Counted from the first letter of the stretch, positions 14,720 through 24,190 are shown. The stretch: DNA of 64,000 nucleotides from Paenibacillus sp. MZ04-78.2 (GCF_024213375.1 NZ_JANAVJ010000004.1:62001-126000); one strand, 5' to 3'. Numbers and translations are program-made. The notes: a model not told the origin generated them from the letters alone.

Positions 14720-16789
14720 ATGAAACAAACCGGTATCCGGTTATACCGCTATGCGGCGTTATTCAAGCGGCCGATCCTGATTGCGCTCATCCTGCTGACC
14801 GCAGCCGTCTGCGCGGAGCTGGCCGGACCGCTTGTCGCCAAACAAATGATCGATCGCCATATTCTCGGCGTGGAATATCCCTGGTACGAGGCGGCCAAAG
14901 GAAGCAAAGACGCCGTCGTCTACGATGGCAAGGCGTACAAACGGCAAGACCGCTGGGCGGAAGGCGAAACAAAGGGACGCGAAGTCCGGGTGCTGCAGGT
15001 CGGGCGCGGCTACTATTTCGTCGACGGCCCGCTCCGCTTCGACGGTCAGCGCAGCGTGCAAGGACATGAACTGACAGTGGTCGGCGATGGCGAAAAAAAG
15101 GCCGTTTATCCGATGCGGGAGCTGACGACGACGCAGCTTTATGCCTTTTACGAACCGGAATTCGGGCGGCTCGTCGTGCTGGCGGCCTGTTATTTCGGGC
15201 TAATCGTGCTAAGCGCTCTCTTGGTTTACGGGGAGAAGTACCTGCTGCAGACAACCGCCAACCGGATCATTCAGAAGATCCGCAAGGACGTTTTCGCCCA
15301 AGTCGGACGGCTGCCCGTCAACTATTTCGACAACCTGCCCGCAGGCAAAGTCGTGTCGCGCATTACGAACGATACCGAATCGATCCGCGAGCTGTACGTC
15401 AACGTGCTGTCGAACTTTTTTTCCGGTATCGTCTACATGGTGGCCATCCTCGGCGCGTTGTTCTTTCTCGACGCGAAGCTGGCGCTGATCGCGCTTCCGC
15501 TGGTGCCGATCCTCTACGTGTGGATCGTCGTATACCGCCGTTTCGCCTCCAGATACAACCATGCGATCCGTTCCAGACTCAGCGACATCAACGGAATGAT
15601 CAATGAATCGATTCAAGGAATGCCGATCATCCGGGCGTTCCGCCGTCAGAAGGAGACGCTCGAAGAGTTCGAAAAGCTTAACGAGCAGCATTTTACGTAC
15701 AAGAACAAGCTGCTCAGCTTAAATTCGATCACCTCGCATAATCTGATGAGCATCGTCCGGAACGTTATTTTTCTGACCGTCATCTGGATGTTCGGCGGCG
15801 GCTGGCTCGGCACGCTTGTTACAGTCGGGATGCTGTACGCCTTCGTGGATTACATGAACCGGATGTTCCAGCCAATCGTCGGCATTGTGAACCAGCTCAG
15901 CAATCTGGAAACGGCCCTTGTGTCAGCAGAGCGCGTGTTCGAGCTGCTGGACGAGAAAGGCACCGAGGTGGCCGAAGGCAAGCTGGAGCGCTATAAAGGA
16001 AACGTCGCCTTCGAGAACGTCTCGTTCGCCTACAAGCCCGGCGACGACGTGCTCAAAAACATTACGTTCCGCGCCCGCTCGGGCGAGACTGTCGCGCTTG
16101 TAGGCCATACCGGCTCCGGCAAAAGCTCGATCCTGAACCTGCTGTTCCGGTTCTACGAGGTCCGGGAAGGACAAATTCTCATCGACGGCCGGGATATCCG
16201 GGACATTCCGCAGCAGTTGCTCCGCCAGCATATGGGGATTGTGCTGCAGGACCCGTTCCTGTTCACCGGAACGATCGCCTCCAACGTCAGCATGGACGAT
16301 CCCTCCATTACTCGGGAGCAGGTGGAGCGGGCGCTTCGCGATGTCGGCGCATACGAGATGTTCGCCGCAATGCCCGGAGGCATCGACGAGCCCGTCGTCG
16401 AGAAAGGCAGCACGCTTTCCGCGGGTCAGCGGCAGCTCATTTCGTTTGCCCGAGCGCTGGCATTCGACCCGGCGATTCTCATCCTGGACGAAGCTACAGC
16501 CAGCATCGACACGGAAACGGAAGCCATTATTCAAGCGGCGCTGGAGGTGCTGAAGAAAGGCCGGACTACCTTTATCATCGCGCATCGGCTGTCGACCATC
16601 AAAGCAGCAGATCAAATCCTCGTCCTCGACCGGGGTGAAATTAAAGAAAGCGGGACCCACGACGAGCTGATGCAGCTCGGGGGAAGATATTATCAAATGT
16701 ACCGGCTGCAATCGGGTGAGCTGTCGGCGGAGAAAGCTTCCAAAAACAGGACTACCGAAGGAGCTGTGTCCGGGACGGCTATGGTATAA
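14720..16789 (+). CDS. Heterodimeric multidrug ABC exporter, catalytic half (BmrD/YheH-like)
   Basis: 689 aa, longer than a standard half transporter because of an inserted soluble segment (about residues 50-150) between the first two helices, a feature of YheH/LmrD. Walker A is GHTGSGKSSI and Walker B ends in the catalytic Glu (LILDEATASID). The signature is the variant LSAGQRQL. The pair therefore has one competent site built from this Walker B and the partner's canonical LSGGQ. The switch His is in IIAHRLSTI. GAAGG precedes the ATG by about 8 nt. It is 83 bp downstream of its partner and co-transcribed. Confidence 0.9.
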   Translation: MKQTGIRLYRYAALFKRPILIALILLTAAVCAELAGPLVAKQMIDRHILGVEYPWYEAAKGSKDAVVYDGKAYKRQDRWAEGETKGREVRVLQVGRGYYFVDGPLRFDGQRSVQGHELTVVGDGEKKAVYPMRELTTTQLYAFYEPEFGRLVVLAACYFGLIVLSALLVYGEKYLLQTTANRIIQKIRKDVFAQVGRLPVNYFDNLPAGKVVSRITNDTESIRELYVNVLSNFFSGIVYMVAILGALFFLDAKLALIALPLVPILYVWIVVYRRFASRYNHAIRSRLSDINGMINESIQGMPIIRAFRRQKETLEEFEKLNEQHFTYKNKLLSLNSITSHNLMSIVRNVIFLTVIWMFGGGWLGTLVTVGMLYAFVDYMNRMFQPIVGIVNQLSNLETALVSAERVFELLDEKGTEVAEGKLERYKGNVAFENVSFAYKPGDDVLKNITFRARSGETVALVGHTGSGKSSILNLLFRFYEVREGQILIDGRDIRDIPQQLLRQHMGIVLQDPFLFTGTIASNVSMDDPSITREQVERALRDVGAYEMFAAMPGGIDEPVVEKGSTLSAGQRQLISFARALAFDPAILILDEATASIDTETEAIIQAALEVLKKGRTTFIIAHRLSTIKAADQILVLDRGEIKESGTHDELMQLGGRYYQMYRLQSGELSAEKASKNRTTEGAVSGTAMV

Positions 16790-16819
16790 TATGGTCATCA
16801 CGCCTCAGGGAGGTACCCT

Positions 16820-17905
16820 ATGTCCGTTATCTTTATCTTTGTCCTTGTTATCATCGTTGTGTTGATCGTTGTCGCTACTTCCAAATCCGGAAGAACGAAC
16901 CAGCGGCGGCCGGTGCCGGTCCGCAGGACGAGGCTGCCTGCGCGAACGCCGGCAAAGCCGGATTACCGGAGCGAGCCGCGACCGGCCGGACTCGGACTTC
17001 AGCCCGGCGTTCCGCTGAAGCCGGCTGCAGACCGGCTGGAGCAAGTGCTGCAAGCGGAATACGGCGACCGGCTGCGGAAGCGGGTGCTCGACAAATATCC
17101 CTCTATGAGCGAGGCCGAATACGAATGGAAGCTGCTGGAGCTGAAACGATACTTTTTGATGACGGCCGTGATGAAAGAGGTGCCGATGTTCAGCGAAGCG
17201 GTCGACGACATCTGGCACGAGATGCTGATGTTCACTCGGGAGTACCAGCGCTTTGGAGAAACGCTGCTCGGCGCGACGATTCACCATGCGCCGCATACGG
17301 ACGGCAGGCCGGACCCGGGCGGGCGAGCCTGGTTCGATTGGGTGTACGCGCACCTGTTCGCGGCTACGCCGTTTACGGCGGAAATCTGGGGAAGCTTTTT
17401 CCGCTACCCGTTCGATCGGCAGCGGATCGACGCGCTGAGCTCGGAGAGCGAGGCGGAGCTTGAGCAGCGGTGGTTCAATCAGAAAGCGGCGGTCCAGTTC
17501 CCTGAAATCGGGCAAACGGTCCGATGGTTAATCGAGCAGGCGAAGGACCAGCTGCGGCAGGCGGCGGTTAATCCGACCTACGCGGAGCGGCCTTCCGAAT
17601 CGCACGGCCCTTCCTTCATGCCGTATTTGGCCGGCGCGATGCTGTTCTATTCAGTCACGGAATGGACCAACTTCGAAGAACAGATGCAAGGGCTGCTCCC
17701 GGAGGAAGAAGCCGAGGAAGAAGCCAAGCGCGAGGCGGGGCACCCATCTTCCTCCAGCGGCTGCGGCAGCGGCATCTGGTCCGATAACCGCGGCGACGGC
17801 GATAACGGCGGCGGCGGTTCGTCTGGAAGCTGCTCGTCCTCAAGCTGCTCATCCTCCTCAAGCTGCTCCTCTTCGTCAAGCTGCGGTGGCGGCGGAGGCG
17901 ACTGA
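16820..17905 (+). CDS. Membrane-anchored protein with WH/HH motif and Ser/Cys/Gly-rich tail, function unknown
   Basis: Residues 1-21 are one membrane helix (MSVIFIFVLVIIVVLIVV), then a basic Pro/Arg linker. A central domain (about 75-245) contains DDIWHEMLMFTREYQRFG and IHHAPH, resembling the WH...Y...HH pattern of glycine-rich-domain (GRDP/DUF1399-like) proteins; the histidines suggest a metal or cofactor site. The last 60 residues are low complexity: acidic, then Ser/Gly with Cys spaced about every six residues. The ATG follows AGGGAGG. It lies 30 bp after the exporter but has no known link to it. The function is unknown; the tail could bind metal or be modified. Confidence 0.7.
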   Translation: MSVIFIFVLVIIVVLIVVATSKSGRTNQRRPVPVRRTRLPARTPAKPDYRSEPRPAGLGLQPGVPLKPAADRLEQVLQAEYGDRLRKRVLDKYPSMSEAEYEWKLLELKRYFLMTAVMKEVPMFSEAVDDIWHEMLMFTREYQRFGETLLGATIHHAPHTDGRPDPGGRAWFDWVYAHLFAATPFTAEIWGSFFRYPFDRQRIDALSSESEAELEQRWFNQKAAVQFPEIGQTVRWLIEQAKDQLRQAAVNPTYAERPSESHGPSFMPYLAGAMLFYSVTEWTNFEEQMQGLLPEEEAEEEAKREAGHPSSSSGCGSGIWSDNRGDGDNGGGGSSGSCSSSSCSSSSSCSSSSSCGGGGGD

Positions 17906-17934
17906 TCTATAGACAGAGAAAGCCAAGAGACAGC

Positions 17935-17975
17935 AAAAGCCAAGCGTCCTTTTTCAGGGTGGCTTGGCTTTCTTT
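17935..17975 (+). terminator. Rho-independent terminator
   Basis: AAAGCCAAGC pairs with GCTTGGCTTT across the loop, followed by CTTT; it closes the Ser/Cys-tail gene. Confidence 0.7.
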
Positions 17976-18049
17976 ACGTGTTGAAGCCGTTCGCTTAGTG
18001 GTCAACGGTTACAGAACTTCCCAGTTATAATCACCGACAATTCCTATCT

Positions 18050-18622
18050 TTACCCCTCTAAAAATGTACGGTCAAAATACGTCTTGAAATTAGGATATAA
18101 AAACTCCAACGACGCTTTAAGCTCATCACGTTCGGTAGTTGCTTCGTCCAGATCAAATAAGACTTCGTGCTCGATCTGATAGATGGCACAACGATCTTCA
18201 TCCGGGAGTTCCTTTAGATCGATACATACTATTTTGCCGTGCTCTGTATCCCATGAAAACGGGAGGTACCCCAATTTGCATAATAATGGATTATACATAT
18301 TTTTAATACCATCTAACGGCTTATCTATCCCTTGTTCGGGTACTACGTCAAAATAATGATAATATGTAGATATAAAAGCCTTATACCATTCTGGAAAAGT
18401 TAGCCCAAATTCTTTTTCCAGCGCGCCAATATCGTCTTCACTCACAACAGAAGGAACCAGCTTCCAAATGGACCATTCATCTTCATCATCACCGTATTCC
18501 GCTGCTTTCATTTCATCCGGGACCCCCGGACTCATCCATCTGCCGAAACCTTCCTCGGTAACTTGATTATAGCGCTCGTAATAAGCTTCAAAGCCTTGTT
18601 TGATATAGTCGTGGATATTCAT
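18050..18622 (-). CDS. SMI1/KNR4 (SUKH) family protein
   Basis: 190 aa with the SUKH pattern: SEDDIGALEKEFGLTFPEWY (about 62-81), then FISTYYHYFD and a late LPFSWDTEHGKIVCID. Many bacterial SUKH proteins are immunity proteins against polymorphic toxins; others are housekeeping or phage-related. No toxin gene is next to it. ATG at 18620-18622 is 7 nt after GGGG; the earlier ATG at 18626 is too close. Base composition is clearly more AT-rich than its neighbours, suggesting recent arrival. An orphan immunity role is inferred only. Confidence 0.75.
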   Translation of the reverse strand: MNIHDYIKQGFEAYYERYNQVTEEGFGRWMSPGVPDEMKAAEYGDDEDEWSIWKLVPSVVSEDDIGALEKEFGLTFPEWYKAFISTYYHYFDVVPEQGIDKPLDGIKNMYNPLLCKLGYLPFSWDTEHGKIVCIDLKELPDEDRCAIYQIEHEVLFDLDEATTERDELKASLEFLYPNFKTYFDRTFLEG

Positions 18623-18655
18623 TGGCATACCCCTTTACGAACAAAAATGGATCAT

Positions 18656-19168
18656 TCAGAACAGATCGGAGACGGTATCCCAATTGTAGAAGACCGGCAG
18701 CGCAATGCAGAGCAGCACCAGGAAGTAGCGGAACCCGCTTTCCTTGTACGAACCCGTTTCGATGGCCATAAATTTCGGCAGCAGCCGGAACTTGAACTTG
18801 ATGGGCCACAGCAGCTCGACTCCCTGGTAATTAAACAAATCAATGAAGGCGTGTGACGCATACGCGAGCAAAAAGCTCCAGAACAGCAGTTCCGGAATCG
18901 GCATCAGCAGTGCGGCAATAGCGAACAGGAACAGGACGGAGTGCGTCATCGTCCGGTGCCGGACGTTCGTGAGCCGCAGCATGAACGACAGCGGAAAAAA
19001 TACTTTGGCCATCGTCGATCCCGGTTTGTCGATGTCGGCCAACGGCCCTGCCAGGCAGCCAATCAGAAGCGCAGCGGCGGTTTCCCAGGACAGAAGCGGC
19101 ACCTGAAAGTGCACCAGTACCCCTTCCGCGGCCAGCATACCGGCGACGCTGTGCGTTTTTTGCAGCAT
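18656..19168 (-). CDS. YdjM-like membrane metal-dependent hydrolase family protein (DUF457)
   Basis: 170 aa with about four membrane helices and the family's conserved polar residues: THSVAGM at the N-terminus, GPLADIDKPGS (about 40-50), RHRTMTHSVL (about 69-78) and ASHAFIDLFN (about 103-112). Their His/Asp residues form a probable metal site in the membrane. E. coli YdjM is LexA-regulated; here too a LexA-like box lies in the promoter (19230-19243). AAGGAGG precedes the ATG at 19166-19168. The biochemical role is unknown in the family. Confidence 0.8.
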   Translation of the reverse strand: MLQKTHSVAGMLAAEGVLVHFQVPLLSWETAAALLIGCLAGPLADIDKPGSTMAKVFFPLSFMLRLTNVRHRTMTHSVLFLFAIAALLMPIPELLFWSFLLAYASHAFIDLFNYQGVELLWPIKFKFRLLPKFMAIETGSYKESGFRYFLVLLCIALPVFYNWDTVSDLF

Positions 19169-19222
19169 TCTTAAATCCTCCTTATTATTCTGTGTTGTCG
19201 CGGCCCGGTCAAGAGCTTCCCC

Positions 19223-19243
19223 ATTATACCAAACATATGATCG
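19223..19243 (-). promoter_or_regulatory. Promoter -10 with overlapping LexA-like SOS box
   Basis: On the minus strand CGATCATATGTTTG (19243-19230) differs from the Gram-positive LexA palindrome CGAACATATGTTCG at two positions and is followed one base later by TATAAT (19228-19223). The box lies where the -35/-10 spacer should be. Confidence 0.55.
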
Positions 19244-19525
19244 CATTTCTACATCTCTCCCAACCGGATACAAATCTGTTTTCTGGAGGACCCTTTTTTT
19301 CTCTTCCTCTCGCCCCTTCCATCCGCAATTGTTAAGAAACCGTTAGCGCATGCCGTCCAAAACGACGGGACAAGCTAATTTTTATCTAACCGAAATATGC
19401 TAATCTTTTTTTGCCGGAAATGAGGCATTTGTCGAACCCGGATCGTCTATATAGAGGACGTTGTTCGAGGCCGATTTGGAGCTTCGTGCCGTCCCGTGCA
19501 CTTTATTTCATCAGGAGGCTGCTTT

Positions 19526-20344
19526 ATGCAAAAATTCATGCTGGTGCTTGCCGTTGTATTCGCCGTCAACTTTGCCGCCACAGGCTCGACGCCTGCTACG
19601 CGCGCAGACAACATCGGCCTCGTTACCGCGCACCGCGGCAGCTCGCATGCCGCACCCGAGAATACGGCGAGTTCGATTCGCCAAGCGATCAAGGACGGCG
19701 CGGACTATGCCGAGCTTGACGTTCAGGAGACGGCCGACGGAGTGATCGTGCTGATGCACGACGATAGCGCCAAACGGACGACGGGAATCAACAAGCCCAT
19801 GTGGGAAATCCCGTACAGCGATTTGCGCCAAGCGAGCGCCGGCGATTGGTTTCACCCGCAATTTCGCCAAGAACGCGTCCCGACATTGGAAGAGATCATC
19901 GAGATCGCCCAAGGCAAAATCAAGCTCAACATCGAGCTTAAAAATAACGGTCATCAAAAACGGCTGGCCGAGGAAACTGTCAGCATTATCGAGCGCCGTA
20001 AATTTACGGCGGACTGTACGATAACGTCGTTCGATCCGGCGCTTTTGCGCAAAGTAAAGCAGCTCAATGCAAGCATTCGAACCGGCTTGATCGTAGGGCA
20101 GAAATCCGCAAAGCGCGAAGCGCTGTTTACGGACCGTAACTACGAAGTGCTCAGCGCCGCTTATCCTTTGGTCGACAAAGAGTTTATGCGTCTCGCCGCG
20201 CAGCATCGCAAGCAAGTGTTCGTCTGGACCGTCAACGACAAGAAGACGATGAACCGCATGCTGAAGCTCGGCGTCGACAGCATCATTACGAATGAGCCCG
20301 CACAGTTGGTCGAGCTTCTGCACCAGCGCCGCGCCAAGTCCTGA
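19526..20344 (+). CDS. Glycerophosphodiester phosphodiesterase, exported
   Basis: 272 aa: a signal peptide (MQKFMLVLAVVFAVNFAATG) followed by a GDPD TIM barrel. The catalytic parts are TAHRGSSHAAPENT (about 34-47) and AELDVQETADGVIVLMHDD, with the metal-binding Glu and Asp and the general-acid His. It hydrolyses glycerophosphodiesters, and similar exported enzymes (GlpQ) act on teichoic acid for phosphate recovery. AGGAGG precedes ATG 19526; an in-frame upstream ATG at 19496 lacks a ribosome site. It is monocistronic. A Pho-type control was considered but no clear TT(A/C)ACA repeats were found. Confidence 0.88.
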   Translation: MQKFMLVLAVVFAVNFAATGSTPATRADNIGLVTAHRGSSHAAPENTASSIRQAIKDGADYAELDVQETADGVIVLMHDDSAKRTTGINKPMWEIPYSDLRQASAGDWFHPQFRQERVPTLEEIIEIAQGKIKLNIELKNNGHQKRLAEETVSIIERRKFTADCTITSFDPALLRKVKQLNASIRTGLIVGQKSAKREALFTDRNYEVLSAAYPLVDKEFMRLAAQHRKQVFVWTVNDKKTMNRMLKLGVDSIITNEPAQLVELLHQRRAKS

Positions 20345-20361
20345 CTTCCCTAAAGAACAGC

Positions 20362-20409
20362 AAAACCCGCCTTGTCGCAGTCCGCACGGACCCGATGGCG
20401 GGTTTGTTT
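20362..20409. terminator. Bidirectional terminator between GDPD and GH18 genes
   Basis: AAACCCGCC...GGCGGGTTT enclosing a GTCCG/CGGAC inner hairpin, with GTTTTT on the plus side and TTTTGC on the minus side. Confidence 0.8.
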
Positions 20410-21774
20410 TTAGCTCTTGCGAATGACGAATTCGTTCTCCATCATCGTCCACATGCCGGGATCTTCCATGCCAAGTCTCCACAAGGCGATGCCCCGAATG
20501 CCCAGACGATCGGCAAGCTGCATTTTCGACCGGATACTGGCCGCATTTTCAAACCAAACCTCGTGCTTGTTGCCGGATTCATCCGTATAAGCGAACATCG
20601 GCGTTTGCGTTTTCTCGTCGAAGATGACTTCTTTGTTATATTTTTTGGCTAAATTCATCGCCATGGCATAGGTCGCATACGTATTGCGTCCCGTCGTCAA
20701 GTTGAAATCGAAGCCGAACACCGACACGGCGGCCGAAATTTTGGAGGCGGGCATTTTGGTCAGCGCATATTTGACCACGCTTTCCATCCAGCCGATCGAG
20801 ACGACGGGCCCCGGACCGCTTCCCGGCCAGCCGTGCTCGTTGTACAGCATGACCACAAGCTCGTCAACCGTCTGGCCCAGCACGGAATAGTTGAACGGCG
20901 CTGAGAACGGGTTCGTCGGCTCATCCGAAGTGCGCGACGGCGTATCGACCGAATAAAAATAGCCATGATCGCGCAAAGCGCTGCCAAGCTCCCGATAAAA
21001 GGCCGAGAGGCGCTCCCGGTCCTCGTAGCGCACATCCTCGAAGTCGATGTTGACCCCGTCGAAGTTGTAACGCTGAATCAGCGCGATCACGCTCAAGATG
21101 AATGCCTTGCGCGTATCCGGCGTAGCCAGCATCCCGCGGATGACTTCCTTGTTGACCTCCTGATGCCCTCGTTCGTACAACAAATTATGTACCGTCGGCA
21201 GCATTTTCACATTGTGGCGATGCCCGTGATCCACAACCTGCCGCATGTAGGCGTCGGTGAACGTTGCCGGAAATTTCTCAATTTCCGTCGGATGGGCCCG
21301 GTTAATGCGGAAATGAAACATGCCCACAGCGGACAGCTGCGCGGTATGCTCCACGAACACCTGATGTGAGCTGGGAAGCGTCGGTCCTTCCTTTTCCGTG
21401 TAAAAGCCCAGCACCTGCTGCACCGGGCGTTCCCCGCCGTGCGGAACGACCCGGACGAGGTCCCGGAGCACCCAGCCGACCCGCCCGTCGTACAGCTGGA
21501 CGCGCACCCAGTCGCCTTCGATTCCCGTCACCGGCAGCCTGGCCCCCCGGTCCATCTGGTCGATGAGCGGCGATGTCGTTCCCGGATATTGACGGATGTT
21601 CGCCGTGTTCACATTGACGATGGCCTCCGTGTAGACGGGAATACGCAGCCTTTGTCCGACTTGCAAAGCCGTTGACGTCAATCCGTTCAAAATCATGATC
21701 GCTTGATACGTCGTCCCGTACTTTTGGGCAATCGAATAGAGGGAATCCCCCTGTTGAACAACATAAGTAATCAT
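20410..21774 (-). CDS. LysM-SH3-GH18 glycoside hydrolase, spore-lytic YaaH/SleL type
   Basis: 454 aa. Residues 2-46 are a LysM peptidoglycan-binding motif (VVQQGDSLYSIAQKYGTT), residues about 52-110 look like a bacterial SH3 domain (IRQYPGTTSPLIDQM...VGWVLRDLV), and 118-450 are a GH18 barrel. The GH18 catalytic motif reads FDGVNIDFED, with Glu as the proton donor. There is no signal peptide, which fits spore enzymes made in the mother cell. SleL/YaaH hydrolyse cortical fragments during germination. The start MITYVVQQGD is behind AAAGGAG. It is divergent from the LysR remnant. Confidence 0.9.
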   Translation of the reverse strand: MITYVVQQGDSLYSIAQKYGTTYQAIMILNGLTSTALQVGQRLRIPVYTEAIVNVNTANIRQYPGTTSPLIDQMDRGARLPVTGIEGDWVRVQLYDGRVGWVLRDLVRVVPHGGERPVQQVLGFYTEKEGPTLPSSHQVFVEHTAQLSAVGMFHFRINRAHPTEIEKFPATFTDAYMRQVVDHGHRHNVKMLPTVHNLLYERGHQEVNKEVIRGMLATPDTRKAFILSVIALIQRYNFDGVNIDFEDVRYEDRERLSAFYRELGSALRDHGYFYSVDTPSRTSDEPTNPFSAPFNYSVLGQTVDELVVMLYNEHGWPGSGPGPVVSIGWMESVVKYALTKMPASKISAAVSVFGFDFNLTTGRNTYATYAMAMNLAKKYNKEVIFDEKTQTPMFAYTDESGNKHEVWFENAASIRSKMQLADRLGIRGIALWRLGMEDPGMWTMMENEFVIRKS

Positions 21775-21785
21775 GGTCTTCTCCT

Positions 21786-22484
21786 TTGCGAAGCATGTTA
21801 CTACTATTCGTATTCAGCAGAGGGACACAATACGATCGGTACGGGGAATTTTTTTGTCTGCCTGCAGCTGCCGGCTATCCGGAAAATATGATCCGAATCG
21901 GGTCGGCGCATGAGTTTTATCTCGAAGAAGTCATTCCCCGGCTTCCTAAGCTAGGCCTCTGCACCATTAACCATTTCGGAACGGCCGATCAATTGCTGGA
22001 GCTGCTGAAGGAAGATAAAGTAGATATCCTCATTACATCCAAAAAGGTTGTGACCCCGGGAATTGAGTATGTGAAGCTGTACGACGAACAGTTTGTCGTG
22101 GTAGCCCCTGCCCGGCTGGAAGTGCTTGAAACGGATAGTCTGAAGCGTAGAGAACAGTGGCTCGCCGCCCAAAATTGGATCAGCTATGGCTTGGAGCTGC
22201 CGATTATACGAAGGTTTTGGAGAGAACACTTTAAAAAACGTCCGCTTATTAAGCCTGTCCATGTCATTCCTAATTTGCATATCATTTTAAAAGCTATCGA
22301 GATCGGCGAAGGTTTAAGCATGATGCCTACCTACCTGCTGGAAAAATCGATGAGCGAGCGGACCAAAGTGATCTACGGGGATTTGTCCGTAAAAAACGAA
22401 ATCTTTTTCGCCTATAAAATGAAGCATAAGCATCTGCCCGAAATTCACGAGCTGATGAAGCTTATCCGCAAAAACGATCTATAA
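21786..22484 (+). pseudogene. Beheaded LysR-family regulator (substrate-binding domain only)
   Basis: From about residue 35 of this frame the sequence is a LysR effector-binding domain (IRIGSAHEFYLEEVIP ... DKVDILITSKKV ... EIGEGLSMMPTYLLEK). The N-terminal winged helix-turn-helix and linker, about 85-90 residues, are missing: the homologous frame begins at about 21850, only 75 bp from the start of the GH18 gene, with no room for a full gene. No ribosome site fits the first ATG. A 5' deletion is the simplest explanation. Translation from ATG 21888 could in principle yield a DNA-binding-less fragment. Confidence 0.75.
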
Positions 22485-22534
22485 ATAAATTTATGAACGA
22501 TTGTACGGAAGGCACAATGGCCGTTTTCAATAGT

Positions 22535-22571
22535 AAAAAGCCCGGCACCTTAATGGTACCGGGCTTCTTTC
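22535..22571. terminator. Terminator between LysR remnant and proline catabolic genes
   Basis: AAGCCCGG.ACC / GGTACCGGGCTT. On the minus strand the stem is followed by TTTTTAC, serving the P5C dehydrogenase gene. Confidence 0.8.
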
Positions 22572-22621
22572 GCCGCGCAATGAGCGATAGGCTCCTGCGC
22601 TTATACGTTCATCGTCAGAGA

Positions 22622-24190
22622 TTAGTTTTTCCGGGAGGTTAATTGGGCTTGCGTAAACAGCAGCAAATAATCGTAGCCGCCCGCTTTGGAATCCGTGCCG
22701 GACATGTTGAACCCGCCGAACGGATGCACGCCAACCAAGGCGCCGGTACACTTGCGGTTGATGTACAGATTGCCGCAGTGCATCGTCTCCAGCGCTTCCT
22801 CGATCCGGTCTTCGTCCGAGGAGAAGAATGCGCCCGTCAAGCCGAATTCGGTATCGTTATACAGCGCAATCGCTTCTTTCCAGTCCTTCGCTTTGCCGAT
22901 GGCGAGCACCGGCCCGAAAATCTCCTCTTGCATGATCCGCGCTTTGCCGTCCACGTCGGCAAATACCGTCGGCTCGATATAATAACCGTTGCCTTCTGCC
23001 TTGCCGCCGCCGGCAAGCAGCTTGCCTTCCGTCTTGCCAATCTCGATGTAATTCAAAATTTTGTCGTAGGAGCCTTGATCGATAACCGGCCCGACCGGGG
23101 CGTTGGTTTCCGGCAGCCCGACTTGCAGGGCTTTTGTCAATTCGACGACCTTCTCGACCACTTCGTCGTACACGGACTCGACGATGAACGCGCGCGAGCC
23201 GGCGGAGCATTTCTGGCCTTGGAAGCCGAAGGCCGAAGCGACAATCGCTTGGGCCGACGCTTGAAGATCGGCCGTTTCGTCGACGACAATCCCGTCTTTT
23301 CCGCCCATCTCCGCAATGACGCGCTTGATCCAGATTTGCCCTGGAGCCGCCTCCGCCGCCAAGCGGTTGATGCGCAGCCCGATTTCCTTGGAGCCGGTAA
23401 AGCTGACGAAGCGCGTTTTCGGATGCGTCGTCAAGTAATCGCCGACTTCCGCGCCGCTGCCCGGAATATAGTTAATGACACCGGCAGGCAGTCCCACTTC
23501 TTCCATCAACGCCACGAATTTATGGGCGATGACCGGCGTCGTGGACGCAGGCTTGAGCAGAACGGTGTTGCCGGATACGACGGCGGCCGTCGTCATGCCT
23601 ACGCAAATCGCCAGCGGGAAGTTCCACGGAGGAATGACGACGCCGACGCCAAGCGGAATGTACGTCAGGTGGTTCGTCTCACCCGCGATCTTCGTCAAAG
23701 GCTGGGTTTCGTTAGTACGACTCAGACGCAGCATTTCCCGGGCATAAAACTCGATGAAGTCGATCGCTTCCGCGGTATCGGCATCGGCTTCCGCATAGTT
23801 TTTGCCGGACTCCAGAATCATGAGCGCGGAAAACTCATGCTTGCGCTGACGCATCAGCTCCGCCGCTTTAAACAAATAGCCCGCGCGATCCGCAGCCGGA
23901 ACTCGTTTCCACGATTCGAACGCCTGCAAAGCCACCTGCATCGCCTCTTCGGCCAAAGCTTGGTCCGCTTTGCTGACGCGACCGATCACTTCATCCTTGT
24001 CTCCCGGGTTAATTGATACGATTTGCGTGTCGGTCATCACTTGTTTGCTGCCGATATGCAGCGGGTAATCCCGGCCAAGCTCAGCCTTGACCTTGGCGAT
24101 CGCGGCTTCCATCGCCTGCTTGTTCTCTTCCTTGCTGAAATCCGTAAAAGGCTCATTTACAAAAGGCTTAACATTTGTCAACGTATTCAT
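22622..24190 (-). CDS. 1-pyrroline-5-carboxylate dehydrogenase
   Basis: 522 aa, NAD-linked aldehyde dehydrogenase of the RocA/PutC/PruA type. It oxidises P5C (from proline or arginine) to glutamate. The catalytic Cys is in [14 protein letters not shown] and the general-base Glu in [15 protein letters not shown]-like cofactor loops are replaced by the family's SFTGSKEIG. The N-terminal [20 protein letters not shown] is typical of RocA. It lies 31 bp downstream of proline dehydrogenase, so the two form a two-step proline-to-glutamate operon, under the promoter and cre-like site upstream of that gene. Confidence 0.93.
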   Translation of the reverse strand: MNTLTNVKPFVNEPFTDFSKEENKQAMEAAIAKVKAELGRDYPLHIGSKQVMTDTQIVSINPGDKDEVIGRVSKADQALAEEAMQVALQAFESWKRVPAADRAGYLFKAAELMRQRKHEFSALMILESGKNYAEADADTAEAIDFIEFYAREMLRLSRTNETQPLTKIAGETNHLTYIPLGVGVVIPPWNFPLAICVGMTTAAVVSGNTVLLKPASTTPVIAHKFVALMEEVGLPAGVINYIPGSGAEVGDYLTTHPKTRFVSFTGSKEIGLRINRLAAEAAPGQIWIKRVIAEMGGKDGIVVDETADLQASAQAIVASAFGFQGQKCSAGSRAFIVESVYDEVVEKVVELTKALQVGLPETNAPVGPVIDQGSYDKILNYIEIGKTEGKLLAGGGKAEGNGYYIEPTVFADVDGKARIMQEEIFGPVLAIGKAKDWKEAIALYNDTEFGLTGAFFSSDEDRIEEALETMHCGNLYINRKCTGALVGVHPFGGFNMSGTDSKAGGYDYLLLFTQAQLTSRKN

